Translations under genes and position numbers: made by a program | The notes under the pieces: model-generated | The model's database searches: none | What the model was told of the DNA's origin: nothing | Seen by the model: only the letters and a program-made list of their open reading frames with translations | Shown: piece by piece, positions 1-11,436 of the stretch | How the letters are laid out: every line of letters begins with the position of its first letter | Numbering within the stretch: the first letter of the stretch is position 1 | Source of the DNA: Chromatiales bacterium | Lineage (GTDB): Bacteria; Pseudomonadota; Gammaproteobacteria; Chromatiales; Chromatiaceae | Direction of reading: 5' to 3' | NCBI GenBank assembly: GCA_024762485.1 | Contig: JANTHH010000002.1 | Span: 1-40,117 of the forward strand | DNA: 40,117 nt

Positions 1-242
1 TCGATGCGCTCCTCGTATTGATCGAGGGGCAGCGTCCACAGCTGCTGCCAGTCCCCGACGTCGAGTATCCGCAATCCGCCTTGCTCGATGGCGCGATGGT
101 CCTGCCAGACGAACTCGCCCGGGAGGCTGCTGAGATAGATGATCAGCACGGCCAGTGACAGCAACGCGAGGTGGAGTGCCCGGCTTCGCGGTCTGAGGCC
201 GTCCGTTGCGCCCGGCAGGGTCTGGGAGGATTCCGTTGCCAT
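1..242 (-). CDS. N-terminal part of a membrane protein, truncated by the window edge
   Basis: Hand translation from ATG at 242: MATESSQTLPGATDGLRPRSRALHLALLSLAVLIIYLSSLPGEFVWQDHRAIEQGGLRILDVGDWQQLWTLPLDQYEERI; one TM helix, resembles N-termini of TPR/TMTC-like membrane proteins. Confidence 0.5.
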   Translation of the reverse strand, partial: MATESSQTLPGATDGLRPRSRALHLALLSLAVLIIYLSSLPGEFVWQDHRAIEQGGLRILDVGDWQQLWTLPLDQYEERI

Positions 243-244
243 GG

Positions 245-667
245 CTATACCGGGCGGACGGTGGCCAGCAGCACAATGGCGACGAGGAAGATCACCGGTA
301 TCTCATTGAACCAGCGAAACCAGACGTGGCCATGGCGGTTGCGGTCGTGCTTGAAGTCGGTCACCAGCCTGCCGCAGACCAGGTGGTAGACCACCAGCAG
401 CGCGATCAGCACCAGCTTGACCTGCAGCCAGAGCATGCCGCCGTAGGCGGCCCAGGCGTAGTCGATCAGCATCCAGATACCGAAGACGAGGGTCGCGATA
501 CCACCGGGCAGGGTGATGCCGTAGTACAGCTTGCGTTCCATCACCTTGAAACGCGCATTCGATATCTCGTCATCCGCCATGGCGTGGTAGACGAACAGCC
601 GGGGCAGGTAAAACAGCCCGGCGAACCAGGTCACCATGAAGATGATGTGCAATCCCTTCAGCCACAT
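245..667 (-). CDS. hemJ: Protoporphyrinogen oxidase HemJ / CopD-family membrane protein
   Basis: MWLKGLHIIFMVTWFAGLFYLPRLFVYHA... typical HemJ N-terminus with several TM helices. Confidence 0.88.
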   Translation of the reverse strand: MWLKGLHIIFMVTWFAGLFYLPRLFVYHAMADDEISNARFKVMERKLYYGITLPGGIATLVFGIWMLIDYAWAAYGGMLWLQVKLVLIALLVVYHLVCGRLVTDFKHDRNRHGHVWFRWFNEIPVIFLVAIVLLATVRPV

Positions 668-669
668 GA

Positions 670-1179
670 TCAGGTCCTCGGCAGCAGGTCGAGAATGAGG
701 GAGCGGGTCTGCGCCATGTCCAGTGCACCGGTGTGCCTGAAGACGATATCGCCCGCGGGGCCGACCAGCACGTGGGTCGGGGTGACACGCACGTCACCGA
801 AGGCCCGGGTGACGCGTGATTCGAGGTCGAAGGCGAGGGGGTAGGGCGGGTCGAGCCGCTGTTGTACCTCGAGGATGCGAGCCGGTGGGTCATGGGGCAT
901 GGCCACGCCGATCATGCCCAGGCCGGCGGGTGACAGTTCGTGGTAAAGCTCGCCCAGTTCGGGCATCTCACGCAGGCAGGCAGGGCAGTCACTGGCCCAG
1001 AAACTGATCAGCAGGGGCCTGCCGCGGAAGTCGGCGAGGCCCAGCTGGCCACCCCGTGTGAGCACGAAGCTCACGGCCGCCGGGTCGATCCGCGCCTGCC
1101 GTTGCGAGGTCAGAGAGACGACGAACACCACTGCCAGCAGCGGCACGGCAATGGCCAGGCGTCTGGCGGGAATCCTCAT
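670..1179 (-). CDS. TlpA-like thioredoxin-fold protein
   Basis: N-terminal signal/TM segment; LLISFWASDCPACLREMPEL contains a CPAC active site. Confidence 0.88.
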   Translation of the reverse strand: MRIPARRLAIAVPLLAVVFVVSLTSQRQARIDPAAVSFVLTRGGQLGLADFRGRPLLISFWASDCPACLREMPELGELYHELSPAGLGMIGVAMPHDPPARILEVQQRLDPPYPLAFDLESRVTRAFGDVRVTPTHVLVGPAGDIVFRHTGALDMAQTRSLILDLLPRT

Positions 1180-1898
1180 GGTTCGTCACGGGGCCCGGGG
1201 AGAGGGGTCGGCGGCGCCCCGGGGCCCTCGCCGGGAGGGGCACCCGGAGGTGGGGGTGTGGCGGTCGTCGTCCCGCTGACCGGGGCGGGCTGCGCGGAGC
1301 CCCCGCCGAGCATCCGTCCGAGGGCGGCGAACAAACGCTTCAGGGTGCGCCAGATCTTCGGCAGCAGCCAGGCGACGATGAGGATGAAGACGACCAGCGC
1401 GGCGATGAACAGCCAGGGGTGATGCAATGCGGCCCACATGCCGGCGAATACCGAGATGTCCTCCGCGACCGAGGCGGTCCAGTTGCTGAAGGGTTCCGGC
1501 GAGGTGTTGATCAGTGCCCGGGAGCCGGCCTTGGTGGCGTGGCTGGCGGTGGCCAGGGTGCCGCCCACCAGCAGCGCGGCGAACTCCGCCGCCGGCCCCA
1601 CGTCCAGACCCTGTGCGGCGCCCGCGGCGAGCACGGCCCCGGCCGGGATGCGGATGAAGGTGTGCAGGGTGTCCCAGGCGGAATCGACGCCGGGCACCTT
1701 GTCGGCGAAGAACTCGATGGCATACATCAGGCCGGCAGCGCCGAGCACCAGCGGGTTCTGCAGGATCTCCAGTTCTGGCGGCAGGTCGATCTGACCGGTG
1801 ACGCCCATCCAGCCCAGTGCGAGCACGGTGGCGTAGAGGTTGATGCCGGCGGCCCAGGAGGCCCCGAGCATGATTGAAATGGTGTGGACGGTATCCAT
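1176..1898 (-). CDS. DUF4126-like membrane protein with Pro/Gly-rich C-terminal tail
   Basis: GASWAAGINLYATVLALGWMGVTG...; overlaps the downstream CDS by 4 nt. Confidence 0.75.
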   Translation of the reverse strand: MDTVHTISIMLGASWAAGINLYATVLALGWMGVTGQIDLPPELEILQNPLVLGAAGLMYAIEFFADKVPGVDSAWDTLHTFIRIPAGAVLAAGAAQGLDVGPAAEFAALLVGGTLATASHATKAGSRALINTSPEPFSNWTASVAEDISVFAGMWAALHHPWLFIAALVVFILIVAWLLPKIWRTLKRLFAALGRMLGGGSAQPAPVSGTTTATPPPPGAPPGEGPGAPPTPLPGPRDEP

Positions 1899-1901
1899 AC
1901 G

Positions 1902-3212
1902 TCACTTCCTATGGCTTTTCTGTGCCTTCGGGGTGTCGTCCTCGCTGCGGAGGAAGGCCTGGGCGAGGCTCGCATACAGCGGTTGTGGACAGACCAGGTG
2001 GGCGCTCCCCGAGGCGATGAACGCGGTGGCCATCAGTGCCAGCAGCATGTCCTGGTTGGCAGTCATTTCCATCACGATGACGAAGGCGGTGATAGGCGAC
2101 TGTACCACGCCGGAAAAATACCCGACCATGCCGAGCAGGATCATCACCGACAGCGGTGCCACCGGCAGCAGATGGCCGATATCTGCACCGACCCCCGCGC
2201 CGGTGGCCAGCGAGGGCGCGAAGATGCCGCCGGGGATGCCGCTGAGGTATGAGGCCAGGGTCGAGCCCATCTTGTAGAACGGATACCAGGGATCCAGCGG
2301 GGCGTTGCCGTCGATGATGGCCTTGGCCTCGGCATAACCGGTGCCGCTGGCCGTGTAGCCGGAAAGATAGCCGATGACCGCCACCGCGATGCCGGTCAGC
2401 AGGGCCACCAGCAGCGGGCGGCTGCGGGCGGCGGGAGCGATCCAGCGTACCCCCTGGATCATCCCGGTGCTGAACAGCCCGCCCAGCAGGCCACCGAGCA
2501 CTCCGCAGATCGGTACCGCGAGCCAGGTGCTCGCCTCACCCATCATGGCATCTGACTGGCCGAAGTAGGTATAGGGGCCGGAGATCGCCAGCGCGGTGAC
2601 GCCGGCAAACACCACTGCGGTGATGACGATGCCGCTGGTGCGCTGCTCGAAGGAGCGGCTCATCTCCTCGATGGCGAACACCACCCCCGCCAGCGGCGTG
2701 TTGAATGCGGCGGCGATGCCGGCGGCACCACCGGCAAGGATCAGCCCACGCTCCATGTAGTGGGCGGGAAAGCGGGCAAAGCCGCCGAGCGAATGCATCA
2801 GTGCTGCGCCGATGTGCACCGAGGGGCCCTCGCGGCCGATGGAGGCCCCGGACAGCAGGCCGAGCAGGGTCAGCAGGACCTTGCCGATGGCGATCCGGAT
2901 CGACAGTAGTGCGTCGCGGCGACGCATCTCCAGCGAGGCGATGACCTGAGGGATGCCGCTGCCCTGCGAGCCGGGGAAGAAGCGGCGCGTGAGCCAGGCG
3001 ATCAGCACCAGACCCAGGGGTGTCAGTGCCAGGGGCAGCAGCGGATTGTATTGCGCCAGCTGGATGAACAGTCCATTGGCATGCTCGGCCAGTTCTGCGA
3101 ACAGGGCGCAAGCCAGACCCACCAGGACGGCACCCAGCCAGAACACCAGGCGCACCTTCCAGGCCCTGGCGGAGAGCAGTTTTCGCCGTGCGCGGCGGAT
3201 ATGGCGACGCAT
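1902..3212 (-). CDS. ClC-family chloride channel / H+/Cl- antiporter
   Basis: GSGIPQV, GREGPSVHIG and GGIFAPSLATGA motifs. Confidence 0.93.
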   Translation of the reverse strand: MRRHIRRARRKLLSARAWKVRLVFWLGAVLVGLACALFAELAEHANGLFIQLAQYNPLLPLALTPLGLVLIAWLTRRFFPGSQGSGIPQVIASLEMRRRDALLSIRIAIGKVLLTLLGLLSGASIGREGPSVHIGAALMHSLGGFARFPAHYMERGLILAGGAAGIAAAFNTPLAGVVFAIEEMSRSFEQRTSGIVITAVVFAGVTALAISGPYTYFGQSDAMMGEASTWLAVPICGVLGGLLGGLFSTGMIQGVRWIAPAARSRPLLVALLTGIAVAVIGYLSGYTASGTGYAEAKAIIDGNAPLDPWYPFYKMGSTLASYLSGIPGGIFAPSLATGAGVGADIGHLLPVAPLSVMILLGMVGYFSGVVQSPITAFVIVMEMTANQDMLLALMATAFIASGSAHLVCPQPLYASLAQAFLRSEDDTPKAQKSHRK

Positions 3213-3333
3213 GTTCTTGTGCTGTTGTCAGCCTTTTAACCGGGTCCTGAGTGTATCATGGGGTATTTAGGCCCGGACGGCGCAGTGCTGCCCGGTCGGG
3301 TCGGTGACATCATCCAGCGACCAGAGAAGGCAC

Positions 3334-4362
3334 ATGATCAAGATCGGCATCGTCGGCGGCACCGGCTACACCGGGGTGGAATTGCTGAGGTTGCTCGCCA
3401 CCCATCCCCAGGCAAGTCTCCAGGTCATCACTTCCCGTTCCGAGGCGGGGACCCCGGTGGCCGACCTGTTCGGCAACCTGCGCGGTCACGTCGACATCCC
3501 CTTCACCGCGCCCGACAGTGCCTCGCTGGCGGCGTGCGACCTGGTGTTCTTCGCCACCCCCAATGGCACCGCCATGAAGCGGGTGCCGGAGTTGCTGGCG
3601 GCGGGGGTCAGGGTGATCGACCTGGCAGCGGACTTCCGTCTCAGGGACCCGGCGGAGTGGGCGCAGTGGTACGGCATGCCCCATGCCTGCCCGGAGCTGC
3701 TGGCCGAGGCGGTGTACGGCCTGCCGGAGGTCAACCGCGAGGCGATCCGCGGTGCGCGCCTGGTGGCCAACCCCGGCTGCTATCCCACCGCGGCCACCCT
3801 GGGCCTGCTGCCGCTGGTGGAGGCAGGGCTGGTGGACAACCAGACACTGGTGGCCGACTGCAAGTCGGGCGTCAGTGGCGCGGGTCGCGGCGCCAGTGTC
3901 GGCACCCTGATGGCCGAGGTCAACGAGAGCTTCAAGGCCTATGCGGTGCCCGGCCATCGTCATCTGCCCGAGATCAGCCAGAATCTGGGCGAGGCGGCCG
4001 GCGGCCGTGTCGGCCTGACCTTCGTCCCCCACCTGTTGCCGATGACCCGCGGCATCCATGCCACCCTTTATGCCCGTGGCGTGGCCGATGTCGACCTGCA
4101 GGCGCTGTTCGAGCAACGCTACGCCGGCGAGCCCTTCGTCGACGTGCTGCCCGCCGGCTCCCATCCCGAGACCCGGACCGTACGCGGGGTGAATCACTGC
4201 CGCATCGCCGTGCACCGGCCACAGGGGGGCGACACCGTGGTGGTGCTGTCGGTCATCGACAACCTGACCAAGGGCGCCGCCGGCCAGGCGGTACAGAACA
4301 TGAATCTGATGTTTGGCCTGGATGAGGCCGCGGGCCTCGGTCAGGTCGCGCTGCTGCCCTGA
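3334..4362 (+). CDS. argC: N-acetyl-gamma-glutamyl-phosphate reductase
   Basis: [34 protein letters not shown]; start set at 3334 rather than ORF start 3304. Confidence 0.96.
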   Translation: MIKIGIVGGTGYTGVELLRLLATHPQASLQVITSRSEAGTPVADLFGNLRGHVDIPFTAPDSASLAACDLVFFATPNGTAMKRVPELLAAGVRVIDLAADFRLRDPAEWAQWYGMPHACPELLAEAVYGLPEVNREAIRGARLVANPGCYPTAATLGLLPLVEAGLVDNQTLVADCKSGVSGAGRGASVGTLMAEVNESFKAYAVPGHRHLPEISQNLGEAAGGRVGLTFVPHLLPMTRGIHATLYARGVADVDLQALFEQRYAGEPFVDVLPAGSHPETRTVRGVNHCRIAVHRPQGGDTVVVLSVIDNLTKGAAGQAVQNMNLMFGLDEAAGLGQVALLP

Positions 4363-5096
4363 TGAAACGGGTCAGGCCGCCGCGTATCGTCACGCCGCAT
4401 ATCAGCCAGCCGGGTGGCAAGGGCTCGTTCTGGCTGCTGATCCTGGGTCTGGTTGCCCTGTTCTTCTGGACCTGGCAGGTATTCGATTACGGCCGGGAGT
4501 GGGCGGGCTACGAGGGCGAGCGGACGGCAGAAGAGCTGGCGTCACTGCAGCAGCAGGTGGCCGATCTGGATGCCGAACGGGACCGCCTCAAGCTGCAACT
4601 TGCCACCTGCACACGCAACGGCCAGATCGACCGTGATGCGGTCCGCCGTGCCCAGGTCGAGTTGCGCGAGCTGCAGACGCGGCAGGCGAGTGTGCAGCAG
4701 GAGCTGGAGCTGCTGCGCGGGGTGCTGTCCCGGGGTGAGGGGCCGTTGCAGGTGCGGAACCTGAGACTCCAGTCGCTGCCTGAAAAGGGACATTTCCGCT
4801 ACAGTTTCACCATAGCCCAGGTGTTGAGCGGTCTCGGCAAGACCACCGGGACCGTGCGTTTCCTCCTCCGAGGCAAGGCCGACGGCAAGGCGAAGGCGCT
4901 GAAGATGAAGGAACTGACGGGGGGCGAGCGGGATATCCACCGCCTTGATTTCACCCATTACCAGGATTTCAGCGGTGAACTGCAACTGCCGGCAGGTTTC
5001 AAGCCGGAGACCCTGACGGTGGATATCCGTCCGGCCGGCAAGAAGCTGCGCCGGGAGACGCTGGACTTCCAGTGGCAAAAACTCATCCGGCCCTGA
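4362..5096 (+). CDS. DUF6776-like protein: one TM helix plus coiled coil
   Basis: TM near N-terminus (FWLLILGLVALFFWTW), then a long coiled coil; TGATG overlap with argC. Confidence 0.7.
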   Translation: MKRVRPPRIVTPHISQPGGKGSFWLLILGLVALFFWTWQVFDYGREWAGYEGERTAEELASLQQQVADLDAERDRLKLQLATCTRNGQIDRDAVRRAQVELRELQTRQASVQQELELLRGVLSRGEGPLQVRNLRLQSLPEKGHFRYSFTIAQVLSGLGKTTGTVRFLLRGKADGKAKALKMKELTGGERDIHRLDFTHYQDFSGELQLPAGFKPETLTVDIRPAGKKLRRETLDFQWQKLIRP

Positions 5097-5148
5097 TGCG
5101 CTCGGGTCGCAGCGAAAAGACGGAATACGGAATAACGAGGGCAGGACA

Positions 5149-5565
5149 GTGAGAAGGAAGAAGCAGAAGACACCCAAGGTCAGCACTGTCATCGGTCAGG
5201 ATACGGTGATTACCGGCGATGTGATGTTTGCCGGCGGCCTGCATCTGGACGGCGAGATCCACGGCAACCTCGCCACCTCCCCGCAGGCCACCTCCACCCT
5301 GATCGTCAGCGAGAAGGGTCGGGTGGAGGGCGACGTCCACGTCGATACCCTGATTCTCAATGGCACCATTGTCGGGGATGTCTACGTCAACGAGCGGGTC
5401 GAGCTGGCGGCGCAGGCGCGGGTCTCCGGCACCGTCCGTTATCGCATGCTGGAGATGGCCATGGGCGCGGAGGTCAACGGCCAGTTGGTGCGCGTTGACG
5501 AACCGGACGGCGGCGCGACACCACTGGCCACCACCCCCACCGACGTCGACCCCGAGGCCGCCTGA
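5149..5565 (+). CDS. Bactofilin (polymer-forming cytoskeletal protein)
   Basis: GTG start; TVIGQDTVITGDVMFAGGLHLDGEIHGNL... VEGDVHVDTLILNGTIVGDVYVNERVEL beta-helix pattern. Confidence 0.93.
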   Translation: MRRKKQKTPKVSTVIGQDTVITGDVMFAGGLHLDGEIHGNLATSPQATSTLIVSEKGRVEGDVHVDTLILNGTIVGDVYVNERVELAAQARVSGTVRYRMLEMAMGAEVNGQLVRVDEPDGGATPLATTPTDVDPEAA

Positions 5566-5571
5566 AGTGAA

Positions 5572-5603
5572 ATACTTGACTGTTTTGCTCGGAAAATTAT
5601 ACT
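5572..5603 (+). promoter_or_regulatory. Candidate erpA promoter with overlapping IscR type-1-like site
   Basis: TTGACT (5576-5581), 16 bp, TATACT (5598-5603). 5572-5596 ATACTTGACTGTTTTGCTCGGAAAA agrees by eye with about 20 of 25 positions of the remembered consensus ATASYYGACTRWWWYAGTCRRSTAT. Confidence 0.6.
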
Positions 5604-5651
5604 GACCCGATCCGGTCCCCGTGACCGCACGAGATTAACAGGTGAAAGGCT

Positions 5652-6005
5652 ATGACAGAACAGGCTGCAGAACATACGGACTCTCTCGCGTTCACCCCGG
5701 CCGCGGCCGCCAAGGTGGCCTCGCTGATCGAGGAGGAAGGCAATCCGGACCTGATGCTGCGCATCTACGTGCAGGGTGGTGGTTGCTCCGGCTTCCAGTA
5801 TGGATTCACCTTCGATGAAAACATCAACGAAGGCGACGAGAAGGTGGTGACCGATGGCGTGACCCTGCTCATCGATCCCATGAGCGTGCAATACCTGATG
5901 GGTGCCGAGGTCGATTATTCCGAAGGACTCCAAGGGGCGCAGTTCGTGATCCGTAACCCCAATGCGACCACTACCTGTGGCTGCGGGTCGTCCTTCTCCG
6001 TCTGA
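5652..6005 (+). CDS. erpA: Iron-sulfur cluster insertion protein ErpA
   Basis: A-type carrier with [14 protein letters not shown] and [12 protein letters not shown]. Confidence 0.96.
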   Translation: MTEQAAEHTDSLAFTPAAAAKVASLIEEEGNPDLMLRIYVQGGGCSGFQYGFTFDENINEGDEKVVTDGVTLLIDPMSVQYLMGAEVDYSEGLQGAQFVIRNPNATTTCGCGSSFSV

Positions 6006-6028
6006 CCAGTCATGCTGGCAGCGGTTTG

Positions 6029-6054
6029 AAAAAAGCGCCTGCGGGCGCTTTTTT
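6029..6054 (+). terminator. Rho-independent terminator
   Basis: AAAAAAGCGCCTGCGGGCGCTTTTTT: GC stem, short loop, T run, just after erpA. Confidence 0.88.
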
Positions 6055-6072
6055 CGTTAGGATGCGCTCTCC

Positions 6073-6829
6073 ATGCGCGTCATCACTCTCAACGTCAACG
6101 GTATCCGTTCCGCCGCCCGTAAGGGGTTCTATTATTGGCTGCGCCGGCAAAAGGCCGATGTGGTCTGCCTGCAGGAACTGAAGGCCCAGTTGCACCAGTT
6201 GGAGGACAGACAGTTCTGGCCTCCGAGTTTCAATTGTTACTACCACACGGCTGAACGCAAGGGTTACAGCGGCGTCGCTATCTATGCCCGTCGCGAGCCG
6301 GATGAGGTGATCACGGGCATCGGCTGGCCCGAGTTCGATGCCGAGGGTCGCTGGATCGAGGCCCGCTTCGGCGCGCTCAGCGTGGTCTCGCTGTACCTGC
6401 CGTCGGGTTCCTCCGGCGAGGCCCGTCAGCAGGTCAAGTTCGAGGTCATGGAGCGGTTGCTGCCCTACCTGCGCGAGCTGCGGCACAGCGGCCGCGAATA
6501 CATCCTCTGTGGCGACTGGAACATCGCCCACCGGCCCATTGATCTGAAGAACTGGCGCAGCAATCAGAAGAACTCCGGTTTCCTCCCCGAAGAACGGGCC
6601 TGGCTCGACAAGCTGTTCGACGAGGTGGGGTACGTGGATGCCTTTCGGGTCGTCAACCAGGAACCGGAACAGTACACCTGGTGGTCTAACCGGGGCCGCG
6701 CCTGGGAGAAGAACGTGGGCTGGCGCATCGACTACCAGGTGATCACCCCCGGTCTGCGCGACAGGGTGCGCGCCGCGAGCATCTACACCCGCAAACGCTT
6801 CTCCGACCATGCCCCGCTGATCATCGATT

Positions 6830-6846
<17 letters not shown>
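6073..6846 (+). CDS. xth: Exodeoxyribonuclease III
   Basis: MRVITLNVNGIRSAARKGF, CLQELK, GDWNIAH, SDHAPLIIDY. Confidence 0.94.
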
Positions 6847-8211
<1,365 letters not shown>

Positions 8212-8212
<1 letters not shown>

Positions 8213-8922
8213 TGGAATTCCACAACCTGCTGGGCTTCGAGATGGGCTGGCTGAGCATCTTCCTGCTTGGCCTGCTTGGCGGCGTGCACTGCGTCGGCAT
8301 GTGCGGGGGGATTGTCGGTGCCCTGACCCTCGGGTTGCCGGACGAGATGCGTGGCGGCTGGCGCATGTGGCCCTATCTGCTGGCATACAACGCCGGCAGG
8401 ATCACCAGTTACGTGCTGGCAGGGACGATTGCTGGCGGCCTGGGCTGGCTGCTGGCAGGTTTTCTTCCGGTCCAGCTGGCGCAGAATCTGCTACTGGGAT
8501 TCGCCGGTATCTTCATGGTGCTGCTGGGTCTCTACCTCAGCGGCTGGTGGCCGGTGCTGTCACGGCTGGAAGCGCTGGGAGGCGCCCTCTGGCGGCGAAT
8601 CGAGCCGTGGGGGCGCGGTCTGATGCCGGTCAGGAATGTGCGCCAGGCGCTGCTGTTGGGGATGCTCTGGGGCTGGGTGCCCTGCGGCATGGTCTACGGT
8701 GCGCTGGTGGGCGCGGTATCGGCGGGTGGACCGCTCAGCGGCGGTGCCTGGATGCTCGCCTTCGGTCTCGGCACCCTGCCCAATCTGCTGCTGATGGGTG
8801 CGGCCGCTGGCTGGCTGGCGCGTTGGGTCAGGCACCCGCTGGTACGCACCCTCGCCGGCACCCTGGTGTTGGCGATGGGGGTGATGACGTTGCTGCGCGC
8901 GGCCCAGGGACTCTGGGCCTGA
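8212..8922 (+). CDS. Sulfite exporter TauE/SafE-family protein
   Basis: GLLGGVHCVGMCGGIVGALTLGL; start at 8212 overlaps the upstream stop (TGATG). Confidence 0.85.
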
Positions 8923-8927
8923 AGTGC

Positions 8928-9371
8928 TCAGTCGGTATAGAACTCGTGGGTCATGCGCGCCCTGTAGGGCAGGCGCTCACCCTCCGGTATCACCTCGATG
9001 AGGAAGTTCAGCCGTTCGCGGTGGGCCACCGGAAAATCGCCGATGTAGTAGACGGCATCGCCATCACGTATCTCCCGCACCGGGATCTGCCGTTCCTGGC
9101 CGATGAGGTTGCGTGCACTGACTCTGACCCTGGCCGGGACCGGTTTGCCGGTCGTGCCGGGGATCTCCTTGATGACACTGATGTTGATCATCGCCCGGCT
9201 CTTGCTGCGCTTGATGCCGTAGTTCGACGCCACCTTGGGGTCGAGGATGTCAGTGGTCAGGGCGTTGTGGTGGATGGTGTAACCGGGTACCCGTGTGCTG
9301 TTCTCGGCAGTTGCGCTCACTGACAGCAACAGCAGCAGGCAGGTCGTGATGAGGCTTGCTGGTCTTCTCAT
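8928..9371 (-). CDS. DUF4426-like secreted protein
   Basis: Signal peptide MRRPASLITTCLLLLLSVSATAEN; ISVIKEIPGTTGKPVPARV. Confidence 0.72.
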   Translation of the reverse strand: MRRPASLITTCLLLLLSVSATAENSTRVPGYTIHHNALTTDILDPKVASNYGIKRSKSRAMINISVIKEIPGTTGKPVPARVRVSARNLIGQERQIPVREIRDGDAVYYIGDFPVAHRERLNFLIEVIPEGERLPYRARMTHEFYTD

Positions 9372-9462
9372 GGGGACACCTCTTTTTTTGTTGGCTCCAT
9401 GAGACTGACTATAGACGGTTTTGTCATCGGGCGAGCCCCGCCGCCCGGTTGTCCCTGGAACT

Positions 9463-11436
9463 TCAGGAGGCGCCATCGGCGAGCAGACTGCTGTCCTCTT
9501 CGTAGCTGCCTGCCGGTTCGAAGCGTTTCGACAGCTCGGCGACGGCATTGTCGATGTAGTCCTGTTGCATCTGCAGGTGGGTCTGTTGAGCCTTCAGTTC
9601 GGTGATGCGTTGTTCGAGGGTCTTGCGTGAACTGCCGGTTTCCTTCAGATCCTGTATCTGCTGGCTGAGGTCTTCCTTGTAATCCCGTATCTGCACGGTC
9701 AGCGGTGTCAGTGCATCGGAAAGCCAGTCGTTGACCTCCTGCCGCGTGGTGACGAAGACGTTGCGTGCACGGTCCACCTGGGTTTTGAAATATCTGCGCA
9801 CCACGAAGTTCTGGGTGCTGACGGTGGTGACCGGACTCTTGCGGTAGATCTCGGCCTCCTGTGCCAGCAGGTCGAGCTCGACCTGGTATTTGACACTGGA
9901 GATCATCGGCGGGTTTACCGGCTTGATCCCGTGGTGGCTCTCCAGCCGGCGGTAGATCGCCCGTATCACCCGGCGCAGGGTCTGGGACTGGGTGTTCACC
10001 ACCTGCATGCGTGCCTGCATGTCGTCGAAGACCACGCCCATGCCCTTTTTCAGGCCACGGGTGGTCCAGGCGCCGAGCATCTGCTTGCGGGCCTTCTCGA
10101 TGGTCTGGTCGAGTTCGGCGAGATCCAGGCTGTCGAGCAGCAGCCGGCCCTGCCTTTCAAATTCATCGCGGCTCTTCTTGTAACTCTCGAGGGTCTCCTT
10201 GTACTGCTGCTGATTGCGCTGTGCCTGGTTCATCATGTGCTTGAGCGCCGCCGAACTCTGGCCGCTCAGGTCATGCAGCTGATCCGCCTGCCGGCTGATA
10301 CGCAGTTCGCGGTCACCGAGCAGTTCCTTCAGGGTCGACAGCATGTTGCACACGGCGTTGGTGCATTCGCTGTGCAGGAAGCCCTGGCGATCATTGACCA
10401 GCGTCCTGGCGAGATATTTCTCGAGCTTGGGGATGCCACTGCGATGATCGAGGATCGCGTCCTCGCGGATGCGCGCAAGCAGGCCCTTCTGGGCCGAGAC
10501 CGCCAGCACCTTGTTGTCGCTGAGGCCGAGATGCCGGGCCACCACCTGCCGCTGCTGACGGATGTCCTCGTTGATGATCTCGACGCTGCGAAGTTCATCC
10601 CACAGGGTGTCGATCTTGTTCAGCACGGCCATGATGCCGGGGCGGTTGGTGCTCCCCGGCATGCTGGTGAACTGCTGCCACATGCTCAAGTCCGACTGGG
10701 TGATGCCGGTGTCGGCGCCGAGTACGAACAGCAGGGCCTGGGCGCTGGGGAGCATCTCGTAGGTGAGCTCGGGTTCGCTGCCCAGGGCATTGAGGCCGGG
10801 GGTGTCGAGGATGCGCAGACCCTTGGCCAGCAGCGGATGGCGGAAATTGATCAGTGCCAGCCGCCAGGCTGGGATCTCGACCGGTTCGTCGTCGGCGGGG
10901 GGCTGGCCGTTGATTTCGGGCGGGGCGAGTCCCATTTGCGCGGCCTCTGCAGCGCTCACCTGCGTGGTCCCGGTAACCTCCAGCAGTTGCTGCTCCAGTA
11001 CGGCCGGGTCCTCGAGGTTCAGCTCGATACGGGTCCAGCGATCGGGCTGGCGGCGAAGCTCTGCCAGCGAACTGTCCTCCAGCCGGCTGTCGATGGGCAG
11101 CAGGCTGAGGTAGGGCAACTCGTTGTTGTCCTGGAATATTTCCGTCGGGCACATGGTGGTGCGCCCCGGGGTGGTGGGCAGCAGGCGACGGCCATGATCG
11201 CAGAAGAATAGGGCGTTGATCAGCTCGGTCTTGCCGCGGGAGAACTCGCCGACCACGGCAACGGTGATCTCGTCGCTGGAGAGGGCGCGAGCACCATGCC
11301 GCAGTGCACGCTGCGCCTGCCGTGTGAGCAGCCCCTGGTCCTTGAGCCAGTTCGCCAGTTGCTGAAGGCGGCGTTTATGCTGCAGCTTCCAGTCAGCAAG
11401 TTGCCCCAGGCGCTGTTCCAGCTTGTGCTCCGACAT
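9463..11436 (-). CDS. Dynamin-like GTPase
   Basis: G1 GEFSRGKT, G2-like TTMCPTEI, G3 DTPGLNALG, G4 LNKID, then long helical/coiled-coil region. ORF start at 11445 is possible; the ATG at 11436 has better SD spacing. Confidence 0.88.
   Translation of the reverse strand: MSEHKLEQRLGQLADWKLQHKRRLQQLANWLKDQGLLTRQAQRALRHGARALSSDEITVAVVGEFSRGKTELINALFFCDHGRRLLPTTPGRTTMCPTEIFQDNNELPYLSLLPIDSRLEDSSLAELRRQPDRWTRIELNLEDPAVLEQQLLEVTGTTQVSAAEAAQMGLAPPEINGQPPADDEPVEIPAWRLALINFRHPLLAKGLRILDTPGLNALGSEPELTYEMLPSAQALLFVLGADTGITQSDLSMWQQFTSMPGSTNRPGIMAVLNKIDTLWDELRSVEIINEDIRQQRQVVARHLGLSDNKVLAVSAQKGLLARIREDAILDHRSGIPKLEKYLARTLVNDRQGFLHSECTNAVCNMLSTLKELLGDRELRISRQADQLHDLSGQSSAALKHMMNQAQRNQQQYKETLESYKKSRDEFERQGRLLLDSLDLAELDQTIEKARKQMLGAWTTRGLKKGMGVVFDDMQARMQVVNTQSQTLRRVIRAIYRRLESHHGIKPVNPPMISSVKYQVELDLLAQEAEIYRKSPVTTVSTQNFVVRRYFKTQVDRARNVFVTTRQEVNDWLSDALTPLTVQIRDYKEDLSQQIQDLKETGSSRKTLEQRITELKAQQTHLQMQQDYIDNAVAELSKRFEPAGSYEEDSSLLADGAS

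Noticed and set aside
3258-4325. 355-aa plus-strand ORF in another frame over argC
   Set aside because: ArgC motifs are in the 3334 frame; this translation is Arg/Gly/Pro-rich shadow sequence.
9931-11211. 426-aa plus-strand ORF antisense to the dynamin-like gene
   Set aside because: The minus-strand frame carries all GTPase motifs; the plus frame has no recognisable family.
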